DNA of 64,000 bases from JAHZKN01 sp965250205 (GTDB lineage Bacteria; Pseudomonadota; Alphaproteobacteria; Rhizobiales; Hyphomicrobiaceae): assembly GCA_965250205.1 (NCBI GenBank), contig CBDFNK010000020.1:1-64000 (forward strand), written 5' to 3'. A program made the translations under genes and the position numbers. The notes beneath the pieces are model-generated. The model was not told where the DNA came from. It ran no database searches and saw only the letters and a list, made by a program, of their open reading frames with translations. Of the stretch, positions 51,904-61,502 are shown one piece after another. Within the stretch, counting starts at the first letter, position 1, and each line of letters opens with the position of its first letter.

Positions 51904-51981
51904 CCGGTGCCACTTACCGATTTCTCGCAGGGTCCAATTATCGGCGATGAAATCTAAAAAAGTATACACACCCTCAGGAAC

Positions 51982-52607
51982 CTATAGCCATGAGCCGTGG
52001 CCGTCTTTGATGACCAGCACTTTGTCCTGTGGAATGGCAAGGGTTGGAACATCTTGTGTAGGCAAATTAAGCAGCAGCGCATGCAGGCAGCGCACCGTGC
52101 CGCCGTGGGCGGCGATGATGCTATCGCGGGTAACGCTGTTTGAGCCAACGCTTTGTGCGGGCCACGAGGTCGGCATAACTCTCGCCGCCGTCGGGACGCC
52201 AATGGAACGGATCTTTGGTGCGTGCTTGCTAAACCTTCCGGATCACGTGTTGGCAATTCAGATTGCAGAACGCCTTGCCAGTGTCCGTAGGACAGCTCTT
52301 TTAAATCCGGCTCAAGGCGGTAGTCCACAGGGTCCAAGGTGAGTACGGCGCGGGCGATTTCCATCGTTTCGCGTGCGCGTCCCAAGGGACTTGCCACAAA
52401 ATCATGTGCTGTCAGATCAAGGGCAACGTTCGGCCAAAGCCTCGCCATTGCGCTTGGATTGCGCGCGGGCCGTTGTCATTCAAAGGGATGGTCCACTTGG
52501 CCCTGATAGCGCAGTTCAGCATTCCAGTCGGTTTCGCCGTGGCGAATGACATAGAGCGTAATGCCGCCTTTGAGCGGTGGGTCTTCGCGCGGCAGGCCAG
52601 CTGGCAT
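51982..52607 (-). pseudogene. Histidine phosphatase (phosphoglycerate mutase-like), several frameshifts
   Basis: From ATG 52607, overlapping the fabI stop (TAATG), the frame reads GGITLYVIRHGETDWNAELRYQGQ with the catalytic RHG motif, then stops. Later parts of the same family appear in other frames: LTAHDFVASPLGRARETMEI, DLKELSYGHWQGV, then DPFHWRPDGGESYADLVART in a third frame, and finally RDSIIAAHGGTVRCLHALLL with the second catalytic His. At least three or four indels are needed to rebuild it, so real decay or a run of sequence errors is involved. Intact relatives follow fabI in other alphaproteobacteria. Confidence 0.8.
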
Positions 52608-53458
52608 TAAGTCTCGCTGTTTTTGACCACGGAAATATCTGGCGCATCCTCATTCTTCATGCCCTGGACATGATAGCCGGCATCGACGTGGTGGATTTCG
52701 CCGGTGACGCCGCGTGACAAGTCGGACAGCAGGTAGACGGCTGAGCCGCCAACATCTTCAATCGATACCGTGCGCCTGAGCGGTGAATTGTATTCGTTCC
52801 AGCGCAGGATGTAGCGGAAGTCTGAAATGCCTGAGGCGGCGAGCGTTTTAATGGGTCCGGCCGAGATCGCATTGATCCGGATGTTGTTTTTGCCCAAGTC
52901 GGCGGCCAGATAACGCACGCTGGCTTCAAGGGCTGCTTTGGCAACACCCATCACATTGTAGTGCGGCATCACTTTTTCTGCACCATAGTAGGTGAGCGTG
53001 ATGATTGATCCGCCATCGGTCATCAACTTTTCCGCTCGGCGACACAGTGCCGTCAGGGAAAAACACGAGATCAACATCGTTTTTGAGAAATTGTCTTCAG
53101 TGGTGTCGACGTAGCGGCCGCCGAGCTGGTCTTTGTCGGAGAACGCGATTGCGTGGACCAGAAAATCTAGCTGGCCCCATTTGGCTTCAAGTGCTGAAAA
53201 TGTGGCTTCCACAGAGGCTTCATTTGTGACGTCACACTCAAGCACAACGTCAGAACCAAGCTGTTCAGCCAGCGGCACAACACGCTTCTTTAAAGCATCT
53301 CCCTGGTAGGTGAGGGCGATTTCAGCGCCTTGATCGGCTAAGCCTTTGGCAATGCCCCACGCAATCGAGCGATTGTTGGCCACGCCCATAATCAAGCCGC
53401 GCTTGCCCGCCATTAATTGACCTTGGGCTTCACCTGCTGCTGGCGCTTGCTCACTCAT
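52607..53458 (-). CDS. fabI: Enoyl-[acyl-carrier-protein] reductase (NADH)
   Basis: Last reductive step of fatty-acid elongation. A 283-residue short-chain dehydrogenase of FabI type: GLIMGVANNRSIAWGIAKGLADQGA cofactor loop, the block LTYYGAEKVMPHYNVMGVAKAALEASVRYLA with Tyr167-x6-Lys174 as the catalytic pair, and NAISAGPIKTLAASGI. It is the usual triclosan/isoniazid-type target enzyme. The N-terminus has a short Ala/Gly extension. The histidine phosphatase remnant is translationally coupled behind it. Confidence 0.95.
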   Translation of the reverse strand: MSEQAPAAGEAQGQLMAGKRGLIMGVANNRSIAWGIAKGLADQGAEIALTYQGDALKKRVVPLAEQLGSDVVLECDVTNEASVEATFSALEAKWGQLDFLVHAIAFSDKDQLGGRYVDTTEDNFSKTMLISCFSLTALCRRAEKLMTDGGSIITLTYYGAEKVMPHYNVMGVAKAALEASVRYLAADLGKNNIRINAISAGPIKTLAASGISDFRYILRWNEYNSPLRRTVSIEDVGGSAVYLLSDLSRGVTGEIHHVDAGYHVQGMKNEDAPDISVVKNSET

Positions 53459-53785
53459 CCTAGCCTCTGTGTCATCTATTGTTATCGTGGTATTATTGTC
53501 AGTGTGCGCCCATCACGGACTGATGTCACGAGCCCAAGTCAGGAATGTATGTCACGACGCCTCAGGCATGAGCCCAGGGTGCGCTTCAGGCGACGGGCAA
53601 CCCGCTAAAGGTGTAGGTCCTGCGCCGGCGCATCCTACACAAATGGCAGGTCAGGTCCAGGACTGCTGGTGTCGCGACCCATTGGTCTGAAATGGGGGGC
53701 TAAGGGGCTAAGAAGGGAGCAATCTCGCGTTGTGCGCTTGGGCGGGTGCCTTGGGTTTGCAGCCAAGGCGCGCCTCAAAGGCAAC
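53459..53785. other. Intergenic region upstream of fabI
   Basis: About 330 bases with no supported gene; the fabI promoter should be here. A small plus-strand frame at 53469-53690 has no domain or ribosome site. Confidence 0.4.
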
Positions 53786-53912
53786 TAGATCAACCTGCGA
53801 AAAGTTAGGTTCGACTTTCAGCAGATAAGTTGATCGCCAGTCATGAGATAGAGTCTTGGGATAGAGCCATGAGATAGAGCGTCGCTAGTACAAGAAAAGG
53901 CTCGACGCTCTA
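53786..53912. repeat. R1 bipartite repeat, copy 6, inverted (three 13-bp units)
   Basis: Reverse orientation, 123 bp (53788-53910) between TA dinucleotides, three internal units and a left hairpin shortened to GAGCGTCG / CGACGCTC. The outer edge of the left hairpin forms the TAG stop of the surface-antigen gene on the minus strand (53910-53912). Confidence 0.88.
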
Positions 53913-54347
53913 GCCTTCCAGGTTCCAGCGGCCATCGTCCAAGCGGCAGGCAACGCCTTCAGCTTTGGCCGTCTTGGCACCCTGTGAAACCAGCATGAAG
54001 AGAAAGCGACAGACAGCACCTTTGGCATTGCGGAACGAACGGGTTGGCTGCACGACGCCTGAAAGTTTGCTGCCCGAGCGGCGCCAAACATAGGTGCCAC
54101 CATCGCCCACGTTTGATAGCGCATACTGGACGCTTTCAAGTGCGGCGGCGACATCGGTATCGTTGCGTGGCGCCTTGGCGATTGTAGCGGGGCTATTTTT
54201 GCAAAGGGGTTGGCAGGAAACCCGGCCATGGCTGAGGCTGGCCTCTTCTGCGCTGGCCTCTGGGCTGGTCAGCAAGACAGTTACGACCAAAAAGAATGCC
54301 GTCAGAGCATAGGCGGCATAGGATACAAAACCAGACAAAGAACGCAT
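53910..54347 (-). CDS. Surface antigen-like exported protein (17-kDa antigen type)
   Basis: A 145-residue protein with a signal peptide (AAYALTAFFLVVTVLLTSPEASA) and a C-terminal domain typical of RT0821/Lpp0805-type surface proteins: VQYALSNVGDGGTYVWRRSGSKLSGVVQPTRSFRNAKGAVCRFL and ACRLDDGRWNLEG, with two cysteines. In many alphaproteobacteria this gene is divergent from pdxH, as here. The product should be periplasmic or outer-membrane associated. Its stop codon is at the edge of R1 copy 6. Confidence 0.8.
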   Translation of the reverse strand: MRSLSGFVSYAAYALTAFFLVVTVLLTSPEASAEEASLSHGRVSCQPLCKNSPATIAKAPRNDTDVAAALESVQYALSNVGDGGTYVWRRSGSKLSGVVQPTRSFRNAKGAVCRFLFMLVSQGAKTAKAEGVACRLDDGRWNLEG

Positions 54348-54496
54348 GACGTACAACTCACAATGCTAAGCAACAGAACAAATGCACCCTCAAAAACTTC
54401 GAAGGCGTAAGACTAGTGTCGGCGAGAATTGTTAAAAGGTTCTGAAGAGCTGTGCCAAATGTTCTAAAGTCGGCCAAACGTTAAGAAAGGTTCAAT

Positions 54497-55177
54497 ATGT
54501 CCAAAGGGCAAAAGGGAGACCCTGACATGGTCAAAGACATGACCGCTGACGGCGCGGCGACTGAGGATTTCGCAAACGTTGCGGATCCATTTCAGTTGTT
54601 TGAAGATTGGTATGGCCAAGCCGAGGCTTCAGAGCCGAATGACCCAAACGCGATGGCGCTGGCAACGGTTGATGCGACCGGCTTACCGAATGTGCGCATG
54701 GTTTTGCTGAAAGGTTTGGATGGTGCAGCTGTCGGGTCAAAACGCGGATTTCTCTTTTACACCAATCTTGAAAGCGCCAAGGGCGTTGAGCTTACCGGTG
54801 ATCCCAAAGCAGCACTTGTCTTTCATTGGAAAAGTTTGGAGCGCCAGGTGCGGGTGCGCGGCAACATTACAGCTGTCACGAGGGACGAAGCCGATGCCTA
54901 TTTTACTTCACGCCCGCGTGGCAGTCAGATTGGGGCTTGGGCCTCGGCACAGTCTCGACCTCTCAAGTCGCGCACCACACTTGCCGCTGAAGTTGCTAAG
55001 GTGACGGCGCACTATGCTGTCGGTGAAATTCCACGCCCGCCGCATTGGTCTGGCTTTCGACTGACACCGCTTGAAATCGAATTCTGGCGCGCAGGCACGT
55101 TTCGGCTGCACGATCGCCAACAGTTTGTGCGCAAGGATGCGGGCAACGCGTGGACCAGTCAGCGGTTGTATCCCTAG
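54497..55177 (+). CDS. pdxH: Pyridoxamine 5'-phosphate oxidase
   Basis: FMN enzyme that oxidises pyridoxine or pyridoxamine phosphate to the cofactor pyridoxal phosphate. The 226-residue protein has the family blocks AMALATVDATGLPNVRMVLLKG, GFLFYTNLESAKGVEL, ALVFHWKSLERQVRVRG and the C-terminal PPHWSGFRLTPLEIEFWRAGTFRLHDR. The start ATG 54497 follows AAGAAAGG. Its stop lies in a CTAGAGGGTT that resembles the left terminus of R1 copy 3, but no further repeat sequence follows. Confidence 0.94.
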   Translation: MSKGQKGDPDMVKDMTADGAATEDFANVADPFQLFEDWYGQAEASEPNDPNAMALATVDATGLPNVRMVLLKGLDGAAVGSKRGFLFYTNLESAKGVELTGDPKAALVFHWKSLERQVRVRGNITAVTRDEADAYFTSRPRGSQIGAWASAQSRPLKSRTTLAAEVAKVTAHYAVGEIPRPPHWSGFRLTPLEIEFWRAGTFRLHDRQQFVRKDAGNAWTSQRLYP

Positions 55178-55410
55178 AGGGTTTTGGAAAAAAAGCGGGC
55201 TTCATTCTGTCGGTGTAGATGGGCCTGATTGCGATCCGATCCAGGCTCCACATCCTGTGAAATAGGGTACTTGCCACGTCTTGAGATATGCGAGCCGGTG
55301 TGAGACGGCCTTCGATGACCATAGTGACGTGTTAGCCAAGCCTCACAGGTGTTTTGGCGCGAGTAGATCTTTGATCTCTTTGTCAGGACTGCTTTTCTGC
55401 ATTTCAGTCG

Positions 55411-55671
55411 GTGTATCGCTTGTATCAGTGGTTTGATGCCGAAGATGAGCATCCAAAGTATCAGCTCCAGGCCGATAGTATTGTAAAACTCGTTTTTGGT
55501 TCGGCCGGCATCTTGTTGATTTTCCCCAGATGCACACTTTTGACGGAGGTCTTTGCGTCCGCTGTCTACACTGGTATCGGTCTCGCCCTTAGCTTCGTCA
55601 TTTTTCTCAAATTCTGGGCGATTGCGGCGCGGGTGAACTCATTTTGGGCACCCATTGGCCCGAACGACTAA
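55411..55671 (+). CDS. Small two-helix membrane protein, hypothetical
   Basis: An 86-codon frame from GTG 55411 with two hydrophobic segments (VKLVFGSAGILLIFPRC and VYTGIGLALSFVIFLKFWAIAA) and a soluble acidic N-terminal part. No family is recognised and the ribosome site is poor. Its TAA stop is formed at the TA where the IS630 remnant begins, as with genes next to R1 copies, which supports it as a real gene end. Confidence 0.45.
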   Translation: MYRLYQWFDAEDEHPKYQLQADSIVKLVFGSAGILLIFPRCTLLTEVFASAVYTGIGLALSFVIFLKFWAIAARVNSFWAPIGPND

Positions 55672-56310
55672 AGCATCGCGCCTTTTAGTTATGCACATAG
55701 CCTGCGTGTTTAAAGAAGTTCCAGCATTCTCGCGGGGGGAACAATTTGCAGATGTCGCCGACGGCATGCCAAAGGTCCTGCTATGTTCGCGCTGCTGCTT
55801 TTCTTCAAGATAGCTTTGAGTTTAGTAAACGCCATTTCGATGGGGTTGAGATCGGGAGCGTAAGGCGGCAGGAACAAGAACCAAGCCCCGCGTTTGGCAA
55901 GTGCGGCTTTGGCGTTGACAGAGTCGTGCACCTTGAGATTATCGAGAATGACGACATCGCCGCGTGCCAGCGTCGGAGCGAGTTGCGTTTCGATATAGAG
56001 ATCAAAGGCACTGCGGTGCATCGCACCTGGAATAATCCATGGTGCCGTCAAGCCCGAACACCTCAGACCGGCAATGAACGTCTGGTTGGTCCAAACCCCC
56101 GTGCGGTGCCGCACCCGGCAGCCGCTCACCTTTCAGCGCACGCCCTTGCAGCCGGGCAAACGTTGTGTTGGTCGAGGTTTCGTCAATGAACACCAGCCGG
56201 TGCGCCATCTGGCGCATGATCGGTTGGCGCGCGTTAATCCAACCACGCCGTTTTCTTGAGACGTCGCTGCGTTGGCGTTCTGATGCGATCAGCGTTTTTT
56301 TGGTCAATAC
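55669..56310 (-). mobile_element. IS630-family remnant, source of the R1 left terminus
   Basis: Starts at a TA (55669-55670) with AAAGCATCGCGCCTTTT, the same terminus as the R1 copies, and runs into a transposase read on the minus strand. The other end, including the N-terminal helix-turn-helix, is missing, so the element is truncated near 56310. Confidence 0.8.
55685..56307 (-). pseudogene. IS630 transposase remnant, frameshifted
   Basis: DDE-domain fragments in three frames: RLVFIDETSTNTTFARLQGRALKGER (first Asp), then TFIAGLRCSGLTAPWIIPGAMH and GDVVILDNLKVHDS with FLFLPPYAPDLNPIEMAFTKLK (second Asp and final Glu), then DLWHAVGDICKLFPP and RECWNFFKHAGYVHN ending at 55685. At least two indels and a lost N-terminus make it inactive. 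It is a different IS630 subgroup from the element at 60.5 kb. Confidence 0.85.
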
Positions 56311-56408
56311 TGTCTTGGGCTAACGATCCATCATGTTCGGTGTTGATCATTTTTTATTTAGAACTCATTAAATTTTGATATGTGGAATTTTCTATGATTT
56401 GGAATTGA

Positions 56409-57785
56409 CTATTCCTTTCCGAGAAGAATATTCTTGAGTGCTGGTTTGAGTTTGTATTGCAAAGTTTGAAGCCCAACTACAATACCACGAGCCCAGGCAT
56501 CTGGTAAAATCCTTCGCAGGACGTATTCTGTTTGCGCCTGCAATTTCGCCAGGGCCATTGCGATATTGAAGCCAACAGCCTGCCTTTTGGCAACCCGTAG
56601 GCCGCTAATTTCCAGGTCTTCTAGCTGTTCAACTTTAGACTGTGGTGCCATTTTTGTTACGTGAGTCCCGGTGCTTGAAATCATTTTGAATACCTCTTCA
56701 CCGGCAACACGATCAAAATGTGCAATAAAACTTTTGTGCGTCCATTCAGGCGATTGAGCGACCTCACGATAGGCATTGTCGATTATTTGCTGAGTGCGGT
56801 TGCTGTCGCGTAAAATTTCAATGACCTCTGCCATGTTTGAGTGGTCCAGCTCCAGAGGCACATAGTGTCGATATGGTTTAACGCATCCCGAATAGTCACC
56901 GGGATACATAATCATCAACGTCCGCAATGCGGCAGCTTCAAATACACGTGGTGACACAACATGGACGGTAATTTCTCCGTCGCGGCCTTCCAAAAACCTG
57001 TCTTTTACAACGTTGAAGTCGACCTCTGGGTTTTCAGTTTCAAACTGATCAATCGCGGGCATAACGAGGCCTGAGAAATCGATAAAACTGAAGCCGCTTT
57101 CTGTGCCGAGAACTGCCTTAGAGTTTGCAACAAAATTGATCCAATCTTCACCGTAAATTCTAGATACTTCGCTCGACTTGATATCGCACTTTAGGTCATA
57201 TTTTTTTGCGTCTTCCAAAAAGCGTACGCCGATTTGCCACTTTTGTTGGCCGAAGCTGCCTGACCATGCGGGTAACTTTCTCGCTCTATAGGACACATCA
57301 ATTGGCCGGTGATCATAAGCGGGCACGTCCCGGTCAAGAAGATGTTCAGGAACAAATCCAGTCAGCGTTTGTTCAAACCGAACATTTTTATAAATTTTAT
57401 CATGATAGATTTTTGAGATTGCCTCCTGATTGACCACGGTAAAAATTGTATGGATGCCAAGTTCAGCTATAGATTTGCTCGTGTCATCAACCCACCTTAG
57501 CTCATCCTGAATGAAATGAAATTTTGGGCCGGAAAATGACGCGATCTGAGTGCGTAGCGCTGACGGCAAAAGAGTTTTATTAACAATTGAAATTGAGTAA
57601 TGGATTACGACTACATCAAAGTTTGTGAAATCTGGGTTGAGCTCTGCAGCAGCTCGCGTGTCGAGCAAACAAATATTGTGCCGACTATAGTCTTTAAATG
57701 CAGCAATGTGATCTCGAACGGTGCCGGTGTGTAGGCTACGATAGTTGTGTAGCAGTAGAACATTGAGCGGGCCTTGCTCTGGCAT
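56409..57785 (-). CDS. Glycosyltransferase-like protein (CgeB type)
   Basis: A 458-residue soluble protein with the GT-B-like pattern of CgeB/spore-maturation glycosyltransferases: LNVLLLHNYRSLHTGTVRDH at the N-terminus, FDVVVIHYSISIVN, and a C-terminal nucleotide-sugar region VVSPRVFEAAALRTLMIMYPGDYSG with the conserved Glu. It is A+T-richer than the flanking chromosome. It is the last gene of a three-gene minus-strand cluster (flippase, methyltransferase, glycosyltransferase), so it probably adds a sugar to a surface polysaccharide. Confidence 0.75.
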   Translation of the reverse strand: MPEQGPLNVLLLHNYRSLHTGTVRDHIAAFKDYSRHNICLLDTRAAAELNPDFTNFDVVVIHYSISIVNKTLLPSALRTQIASFSGPKFHFIQDELRWVDDTSKSIAELGIHTIFTVVNQEAISKIYHDKIYKNVRFEQTLTGFVPEHLLDRDVPAYDHRPIDVSYRARKLPAWSGSFGQQKWQIGVRFLEDAKKYDLKCDIKSSEVSRIYGEDWINFVANSKAVLGTESGFSFIDFSGLVMPAIDQFETENPEVDFNVVKDRFLEGRDGEITVHVVSPRVFEAAALRTLMIMYPGDYSGCVKPYRHYVPLELDHSNMAEVIEILRDSNRTQQIIDNAYREVAQSPEWTHKSFIAHFDRVAGEEVFKMISSTGTHVTKMAPQSKVEQLEDLEISGLRVAKRQAVGFNIAMALAKLQAQTEYVLRRILPDAWARGIVVGLQTLQYKLKPALKNILLGKE

Positions 57786-57829
57786 AGTGAGTTGCTCGAT
57801 TGTTATTGCTTCGGTAGCAGACGAAGTTT

Positions 57830-58642
57830 CTATTGCCGGTTGGGTTTTTGGACGAGGGTTGTGATAACAATCGGATTGTAAAGTAGCTTGGCTACTCGCA
57901 TATAAATTGGTCGAGAACGCATTAGAATAGGTCTAGCTAGTCGAGAAATAATCAGGTCTAGCCAGAGCACCTTCCACCTGAACCAAGCCCCTGCCATAAT
58001 ATGAGCATAAGAATTGTCGATCGGGTCAAATCCATAAACGCGGCATAGCAACAGTTTCAAACCATGTTCGTCAAAATTTCTTAGATGCACAAATTCATAA
58101 GGAAGATCTGGTGATAAGTATGGTGCCAGGTCTTCCCGATAAGGGACACGGACAACTAAATGTCCGCCGGGTTTTAGTACGCGGTACAGTTCGCTAATCG
58201 CTTCGTGCAAATTTATGACATGCTCTAAAACATCAGTAGAGACGGCAATATCAAAACTATTATCGGCAAAAGGTAATTCTTCAGCCCGTGCCAAATAGGG
58301 CGTAATGCCCTTGTCAGAAAGCAGACGTAGATAGTCAAGGCTGATGTCAACACCATGTCGCTCAAGATCAGGAAACCTGTCCAACAAACGACCTGTGCCA
58401 ACACCTAAATCGAGCAAGCGCTGTCCGGGTTTGCAGACGGATTTAAGGACGTTGGCTGTAGAATCCTCTAAGATTGACCAGTCCAGGTCTTCTATAAATG
58501 GATTGCTATTTCCATCAGCACTGTACTTGAGGTGATCACGGGCGATGCGGTCATAGTTTTCAATATAGCGATCACTTTTGGCAAACACAGGAATCCCATT
58601 AATGGTCTCGATTGGTTTGTGACGCATTTCTAGCTCAGTCAT
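57830..58642 (-). CDS. Class I SAM-dependent methyltransferase of a polysaccharide cluster
   Basis: A 270-residue methyltransferase_11-type protein: LLDLGVGTGRLLDRF (motif I) near residue 72, HGVDISLDYLRLL, ARAEELPFADNSFDIAVSTDVLEHV and LYRVLKPGGHLVVRVP. The first 8 bases overlap the 3' end of the flippase gene (58635-58642), so they are co-translated. A C-terminal basic helical region could hold it at the membrane. Substrate is probably a sugar of the polymer made by this cluster. Confidence 0.85.
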   Translation of the reverse strand: MTELEMRHKPIETINGIPVFAKSDRYIENYDRIARDHLKYSADGNSNPFIEDLDWSILEDSTANVLKSVCKPGQRLLDLGVGTGRLLDRFPDLERHGVDISLDYLRLLSDKGITPYLARAEELPFADNSFDIAVSTDVLEHVINLHEAISELYRVLKPGGHLVVRVPYREDLAPYLSPDLPYEFVHLRNFDEHGLKLLLCRVYGFDPIDNSYAHIMAGAWFRWKVLWLDLIISRLARPILMRSRPIYMRVAKLLYNPIVITTLVQKPNRQ

Positions 58643-60146
58643 TGACTTGTCTCGGATCTGTTATTGTTTGTATCAAGTTCTTAATACGTTCACGTATTTC
58701 ACGAGGCACTAATATCGAAACCAACATTGCGCAAACAAGTATGCTGCAAGTTGACAATAATGCCCAATTTACAGCCGATGAATGTTGATCAATTGTCCTC
58801 TGCAGCATTGCGAAACCACCAAAACACATCACGATTGAGATGCCTCTACGGATCATGAACATACGAAGTTCGTAGCCTCTTACCGAATTTAAACTGAGCT
58901 GTGAGATGCTCAGGACACACGTACCCGCTAATATTCCTAAAGCAGCGCCCTCAGCGCCATAGTCTGGAATAAGCGCTATCTGTGCGCCCAGCGTTGTCAG
59001 GCCAGCGGCAAACTGAGGAATTAAAACAAGTTTCGTTTCTTCCGAATAATAGAGCGCTGGAAGGAGAAAACTCCAAAGACCTAGCATTGCTTGGGATGCC
59101 GCAATGATCCCTATGATCCTGTAGGAATTCCAAAACGGCTCGGCCACAACAAGCCTAATACCGGGCCAGGCGACGATAAAAAAAAGTAGAGTGACAAGGC
59201 CTAAAGTAACGATGTAGGCCAAGGAGAGACTTGGGAACAATTGGCTGGCTTCACTTTGGCGGGTTTTGTAGGACATGAAAAATGGGTACCAAGCGGCCGT
59301 GATTGCTCCGACAAGCAATCCCATAGCGCTGCCGAATTGAAACCCAACTGCGTATAGTCCTGCTTCTTCTAGGCTTGCAAAGCGTGCAATCATTACCGGT
59401 GCTGCATTGAGCATAACTAAACTAATCAAAGCACCTGGTACAAATGGCATCCCAAGTTGGACGAGCCGATTTACGTATTTTCGGTTAATTGAGTTTCGCT
59501 GCACGGGTTTCGTGGCCCAAATTGCGGTTAGTAATGACGCAATTGAACCAACGAGATTTCCAATTAAGATTCCAACTAAACCCATGCCGGCAAAAATCAA
59601 CAACGCCACTGATATGCAGGCACCAAGTGCTCCACTTCCCAGTCCTACAAGCACATAAGCACTTGGGCGTTCATCAAATTGAAGTTTGAGCAACAGTGGT
59701 TCAGTTGCCATTTGCAGTGCGGATGCGAGCCCTTGCAAGGCGATCAGCGCAAATGAAATTTTTATTAACGGCCCGAACGATGTTGCCGTCCACCAAGCCA
59801 AGGGCAAGGCTAAGAGACCGACAATGCTCAAGCCACAGATTGTTAGAAACGCACTTTGTATGACCTCTAATTTATGGTCACTATTGTCCTTGTCGAAATA
59901 GATGATGCCTAGTGATTGTGATATCCCAAAGCCAAGCAGTGAGCGCAAAAGCAAGCCTGCAAACATGAGGATTGCAAGTAGCCCAAAGTCTGATCTTGAT
60001 AAATAGGTTGTGGAGATCGGCAAAATAAGGAGCGATATTAGTCTTGAAGCAGCCTGCCCAGACCCATAAATCAGTGCGCGCCGCCCGAGTTTTTGAAGAG
60101 CATGCAGCCTGCCGATTGGTTCAGTTTTGGCCTGGTCATTATCCAC
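58635..60146 (-). CDS. Oligosaccharide flippase family protein (Wzx-like)
   Basis: A 503-residue inner-membrane protein with 12-14 hydrophobic helices and the polysaccharide biosynthesis/MATE-like N-terminus LGRRALIYGSGQAASRLISLLILPISTTYLSRSDFGLLAI. It should flip lipid-linked oligosaccharide units. It is the first gene of the cluster. About 360 bases upstream carry no gene and lead to the second IS630 element. Codon use and A+T content mark the cluster as acquired. Confidence 0.87.
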   Translation of the reverse strand: MDNDQAKTEPIGRLHALQKLGRRALIYGSGQAASRLISLLILPISTTYLSRSDFGLLAILMFAGLLLRSLLGFGISQSLGIIYFDKDNSDHKLEVIQSAFLTICGLSIVGLLALPLAWWTATSFGPLIKISFALIALQGLASALQMATEPLLLKLQFDERPSAYVLVGLGSGALGACISVALLIFAGMGLVGILIGNLVGSIASLLTAIWATKPVQRNSINRKYVNRLVQLGMPFVPGALISLVMLNAAPVMIARFASLEEAGLYAVGFQFGSAMGLLVGAITAAWYPFFMSYKTRQSEASQLFPSLSLAYIVTLGLVTLLFFIVAWPGIRLVVAEPFWNSYRIIGIIAASQAMLGLWSFLLPALYYSEETKLVLIPQFAAGLTTLGAQIALIPDYGAEGAALGILAGTCVLSISQLSLNSVRGYELRMFMIRRGISIVMCFGGFAMLQRTIDQHSSAVNWALLSTCSILVCAMLVSILVPREIRERIKNLIQTITDPRQVND

Positions 60147-60505
60147 CGGCAGACTGTCAGGTTTGGCGACATTCGGATCGATGGGTTTTCTCCGCTCTCA
60201 TCGAAAGATCTAGGTGTTCCACACGGTCAGCACCCATTCCCGCTGCTCCATTTGATATTTGCAGATAGTACCAAAACTTTGTTTGGGTCAATACGCGCCA
60301 GCTACATGCAATAGGTTATGTTTTTCAAACATTTCTATTGTCGACGTGACTGCCTTTCTCAGACGTAATGTCGCAGTTCGCGTACTCGTCTCCTCTAGGC
60401 GAATAACATTTGGTTTCCCTATTTCTTGTTCGTCTGGTCAATGGGGGTATGGCCTTGGGGACCAATCCATCGTTATACTTATAGATCCCACATCTAGAGC
60501 GCACC
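60147..60505. other. Intergenic region before the flippase gene
   Basis: About 360 bases without a supported gene; promoter region of the polysaccharide cluster. The end next to the IS has two CTAGAGCG motifs 15 bases apart, one at the element's edge. Confidence 0.4.
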
Positions 60506-60520
60506 TAGAGCGTGTATGAC

Positions 60521-61472
60521 TTAGATGGAAGCGTATCCTGCGTTTGCGAGATAGTTGGCGCATTCTTCGGGTGGAAAGCGGCACAGCAGTTCGCCGATGT
60601 GGTCCCATAGCTTATCAACTGTGCGCGCCTCGGTCATGCGTATCCAGTGTTTGATCTTGGCGAACATCTGCTCGATCGGGTTGAGGTCGGGCGAATAGGC
60701 TGGCAGGAACGCCAGATTCGCGCCGACCTCACGAACCGCCTGACGCACGGCATGCGATTTGTGACTGCTGAGATTATCGAGAACGACAATATCTCCCGGA
60801 CGCAGAGTGGGCACAAGAAACTGCTCGACATAACACCGAAAAAGTTCTCCGTTGATCGGGCCGTCGATAACGCAGGGTTGTGTCAGGACATCGACCCGCA
60901 GGGCTGCAAGAAACGTCAAAACGTCAAAGTGTGCCACCGTCCGTCCGCTGCAAAACCATAAAGACGCGCGCCTTTTGGCCCCCACCCACGCAACGGCGCC
61001 ATGTTGGTTTTGATCCAGGTTTCATCAATGAAGACAAGGCGCTCAGGCGCGACGTGCTGTTGAACACTTTTCCAGCGTTTGCGTTTGCAAACGACATCGC
61101 TGCGGTTTTGCTCATCCGCGTACAGGCTTTTTTTTATGGCTCAGCCTGTGGTTGCGTAGGAATCGCCAGACCGTATCGTGCGTCACCTTGACACCGCGTT
61201 CCGCCAGCTCGTCTCTCAAGGCCCCGTACCGTCACATGAGGCATCTCAGCGACCCGCGTCATGATAAAAGTTTTGTGAGGCTCGAGAAGCGCACGACGAT
61301 GCCCACCCATTTGGCGCGGCCCGAACGATCCGCTGTCGCGGTAGTGCTGCGTCCACTTCGACGGGCTGGAGGGTGCAACGTTGAAGCGTTCGGCCACCGC
61401 CCGCGACGATTGCCCTGCGAGAACTGCCATCACGACGCGTTTGCGAACATCATTTGAAGCTGGTTTGGCCAT
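60521..61472 (-). pseudogene. IS630 transposase with three frameshifts
   Basis: The N-terminal helix-turn-helix part is intact from ATG 61472 (MAKPASNDVRKRVVMAVLAG, SSRAVAERFNVAPSSPSKW, EPHKTFIMTRVAEMPHVTVRG). The frame is then lost near 61217; the continuation RDELAERGVKVTHDTVWRFL is in another frame up to an A8/T8 run (61128-61135). The next part (RLVFIDETWIKTNMAPLRGW) ends at an 8-bp tandem duplication (60911-60918 and 60919-60926). The C-terminal part LAALRVDVLTQPCVIDG, VVLDNLSSHKSHAVR and PAYSPDLNPIEQMF is intact to 60521. The A8G run could in principle be a programmed slippery site, but the other two shifts would still inactivate the protein. Confidence 0.87.
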
Positions 61473-61502
61473 GTATGTATGTATGTATGCATGCATGCAT
61501 GC
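61472..61502. repeat. Tetranucleotide microsatellite at the IS630 transposase start
   Basis: Four ATGT units and then three or four ATGC units (plus-strand reading) directly abut the transposase start codon. On the transposase strand the tract lies between a GAGGAGG ribosome site and ATG 61472 and itself contains several ATGs in different frames. Confidence 0.75.

Noticed and set aside
55166..55190. An R1 copy at the end of pdxH
   Set aside because: Only the first ten bases (CTAGAGGGTT) match; no hairpin or right module follows.
61128..61135. Programmed frameshift site in IS630
   Set aside because: The A8G run looks like a slippery site, but two further frameshifts in the same gene mean the copy is dead, so a programmed role cannot be claimed here.
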